Source: Streptomyces sp. HD (lineage in GTDB: Bacteria; Actinomycetota; Actinomycetes; Streptomycetales; Streptomycetaceae). Taken from it: DNA of 46,816 bases. The translations under genes and the position numbers were made by a program. Location: assembly GCF_028369295.1 (NCBI RefSeq), contig NZ_JAQMYP010000067.1:1-46816 (forward strand), written 5' to 3'. This document shows, one piece after another, positions 46,520 to 46,816 of the stretch (within the stretch, counting starts at the first letter, position 1; each line of letters starts with the position of its first letter). Under the pieces are notes generated by a model. The model saw only the letters and a list, made by a program, of their open reading frames with translations. It ran no database searches and had not been told where the DNA came from.

Positions 46520-46816
46520 TCAGCCGTTGCGCTTCCAGCGCGGCTTGTCCTCACGGCGCCCGAAGGAGCCGCCACCACGGTGGTCGTCCCGACGGCCGTA
46601 GGGCCGCTCGTGCCCACCGGTGCGGAAACCGGGACGGTCGTCACGACGGTCGCGGTTGAAGGGACGGTCGCTGCCACGGTGACCGCCGCGCTCGTCACGA
46701 CGCTCGAAGGAACGGCCGGCCGGACGGTCGTCACGGCGGAAGCCGCCACGGTCGTTGTCCCGGCGCTCGAAGGTACGGCCGCCACGGTCACGGTCGAAGG
46801 AACGCCCACCGCGGTC
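46520..46816 (-). CDS. DEAD-box RNA helicase, C-terminal RGG-rich part (partial)
   Basis: The minus strand from the right edge is open for 98 codons to TGA at 46520-46522. The translation is repeats of the type DRGGRSFDR, RRDNDRGGFRRDDRP, RSFERRDERGGHRGSDRP, ending REDKPRWKRNG. This is the Arg/Gly/Asp-rich tail of actinobacterial DEAD-box helicases, which adds RNA binding and often promotes condensation. The helicase core lies outside the window, so the family call rests on the tail alone. Confidence 0.75.
   Translation of the reverse strand, partial: DRGGRSFDRDRGGRTFERRDNDRGGFRRDDRPAGRSFERRDERGGHRGSDRPFNRDRRDDRPGFRTGGHERPYGRRDDHRGGGSFGRREDKPRWKRNG

Noticed and set aside
46510..46809. 99-aa Val/Thr/Ser-rich frame at the right edge
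   Set aside because: Shadow frame of the RGG-rich helicase tail; the frame ending at 46520 is the coding one.

Overview
The window is a 46.8 kb piece of a Streptomyces chromosome. Evidence is the very high GC with strong G/C at third codon positions, frequent GTG starts, CCA-less tRNA genes, PP2C/SARP/ANTAR-type regulators, and gene order. The run NADH dehydrogenase / TetR regulator (AtrA-like) / multi-domain ECF sigma factor / AfsR-like SARP / asparagine-synthase-like protein / sporulation-associated regulator matches what I remember of the atrA (SCO4118) neighbourhood of S. coelicolor. No integrase, transposase, CRISPR array or complete biosynthetic cluster was seen.

Layout. 1-2.5 kb: MarR repressor and divergent MFS exporter. 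2.5-6 kb: PAS-PP2C-HATPase switch protein and type II NADH dehydrogenase, divergent from the atrA-like gene. 7.3-17.5 kb: ECF sigma factor fused to an anti-sigma-like zinc finger and a carbohydrate-binding domain, a large SARP, an asparagine-synthase-like ligase and a sporulation-associated regulator. 17.6-24 kb: histidine phosphatase broken by one stop codon, L-2-hydroxyglutarate oxidase, trmB, a PrsW-type protease and an aldo/keto reductase. 24-26.6 kb: M23 peptidase behind a c-di-AMP (ydaO) riboswitch and a membrane PP2C phosphatase. 26.8-29.5 kb: initiator tRNA, then a MarR-controlled pair of riboflavin-type enzymes, a RibD-like protein with reversed domain order and a stand-alone GTP cyclohydrolase II. 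29.5-35.6 kb: secreted subtilase, metallo-hydrolase and Ser/Thr kinase. 35.6-40 kb: relatively AT-rich patches with small secreted proteins of unknown role, plus a DUF2236 oxygenase/TetR pair. 40-44 kb: small stress-type genes (DUF5994, two GAF-ANTAR proteins, STAS) lying between tRNA-Lys and a direct repeat of its 3' end. 44.6-46.8 kb: tRNA-Lys, amino-acid permease and the RGG-rich tail of a DEAD-box helicase running off the right edge.

Four copies of one same-orientation intergenic element are present, two of them nearly identical over about 200 bp, together with several unrelated short tandem arrays (periods 11, 17, about 19 and 35 bp). The best candidates for new biology are the MarR / reversed-RibD / GTP cyclohydrolase II regulon with three matching operators, the secreted protein overlapping a two-helix membrane protein, the paired CTCACGG palindromes around a 37-aa ORF, the att-like tRNA-Lys repeat, and the apparent pseudogenes. 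All function calls are from reading translated sequence by eye; no database search was run.
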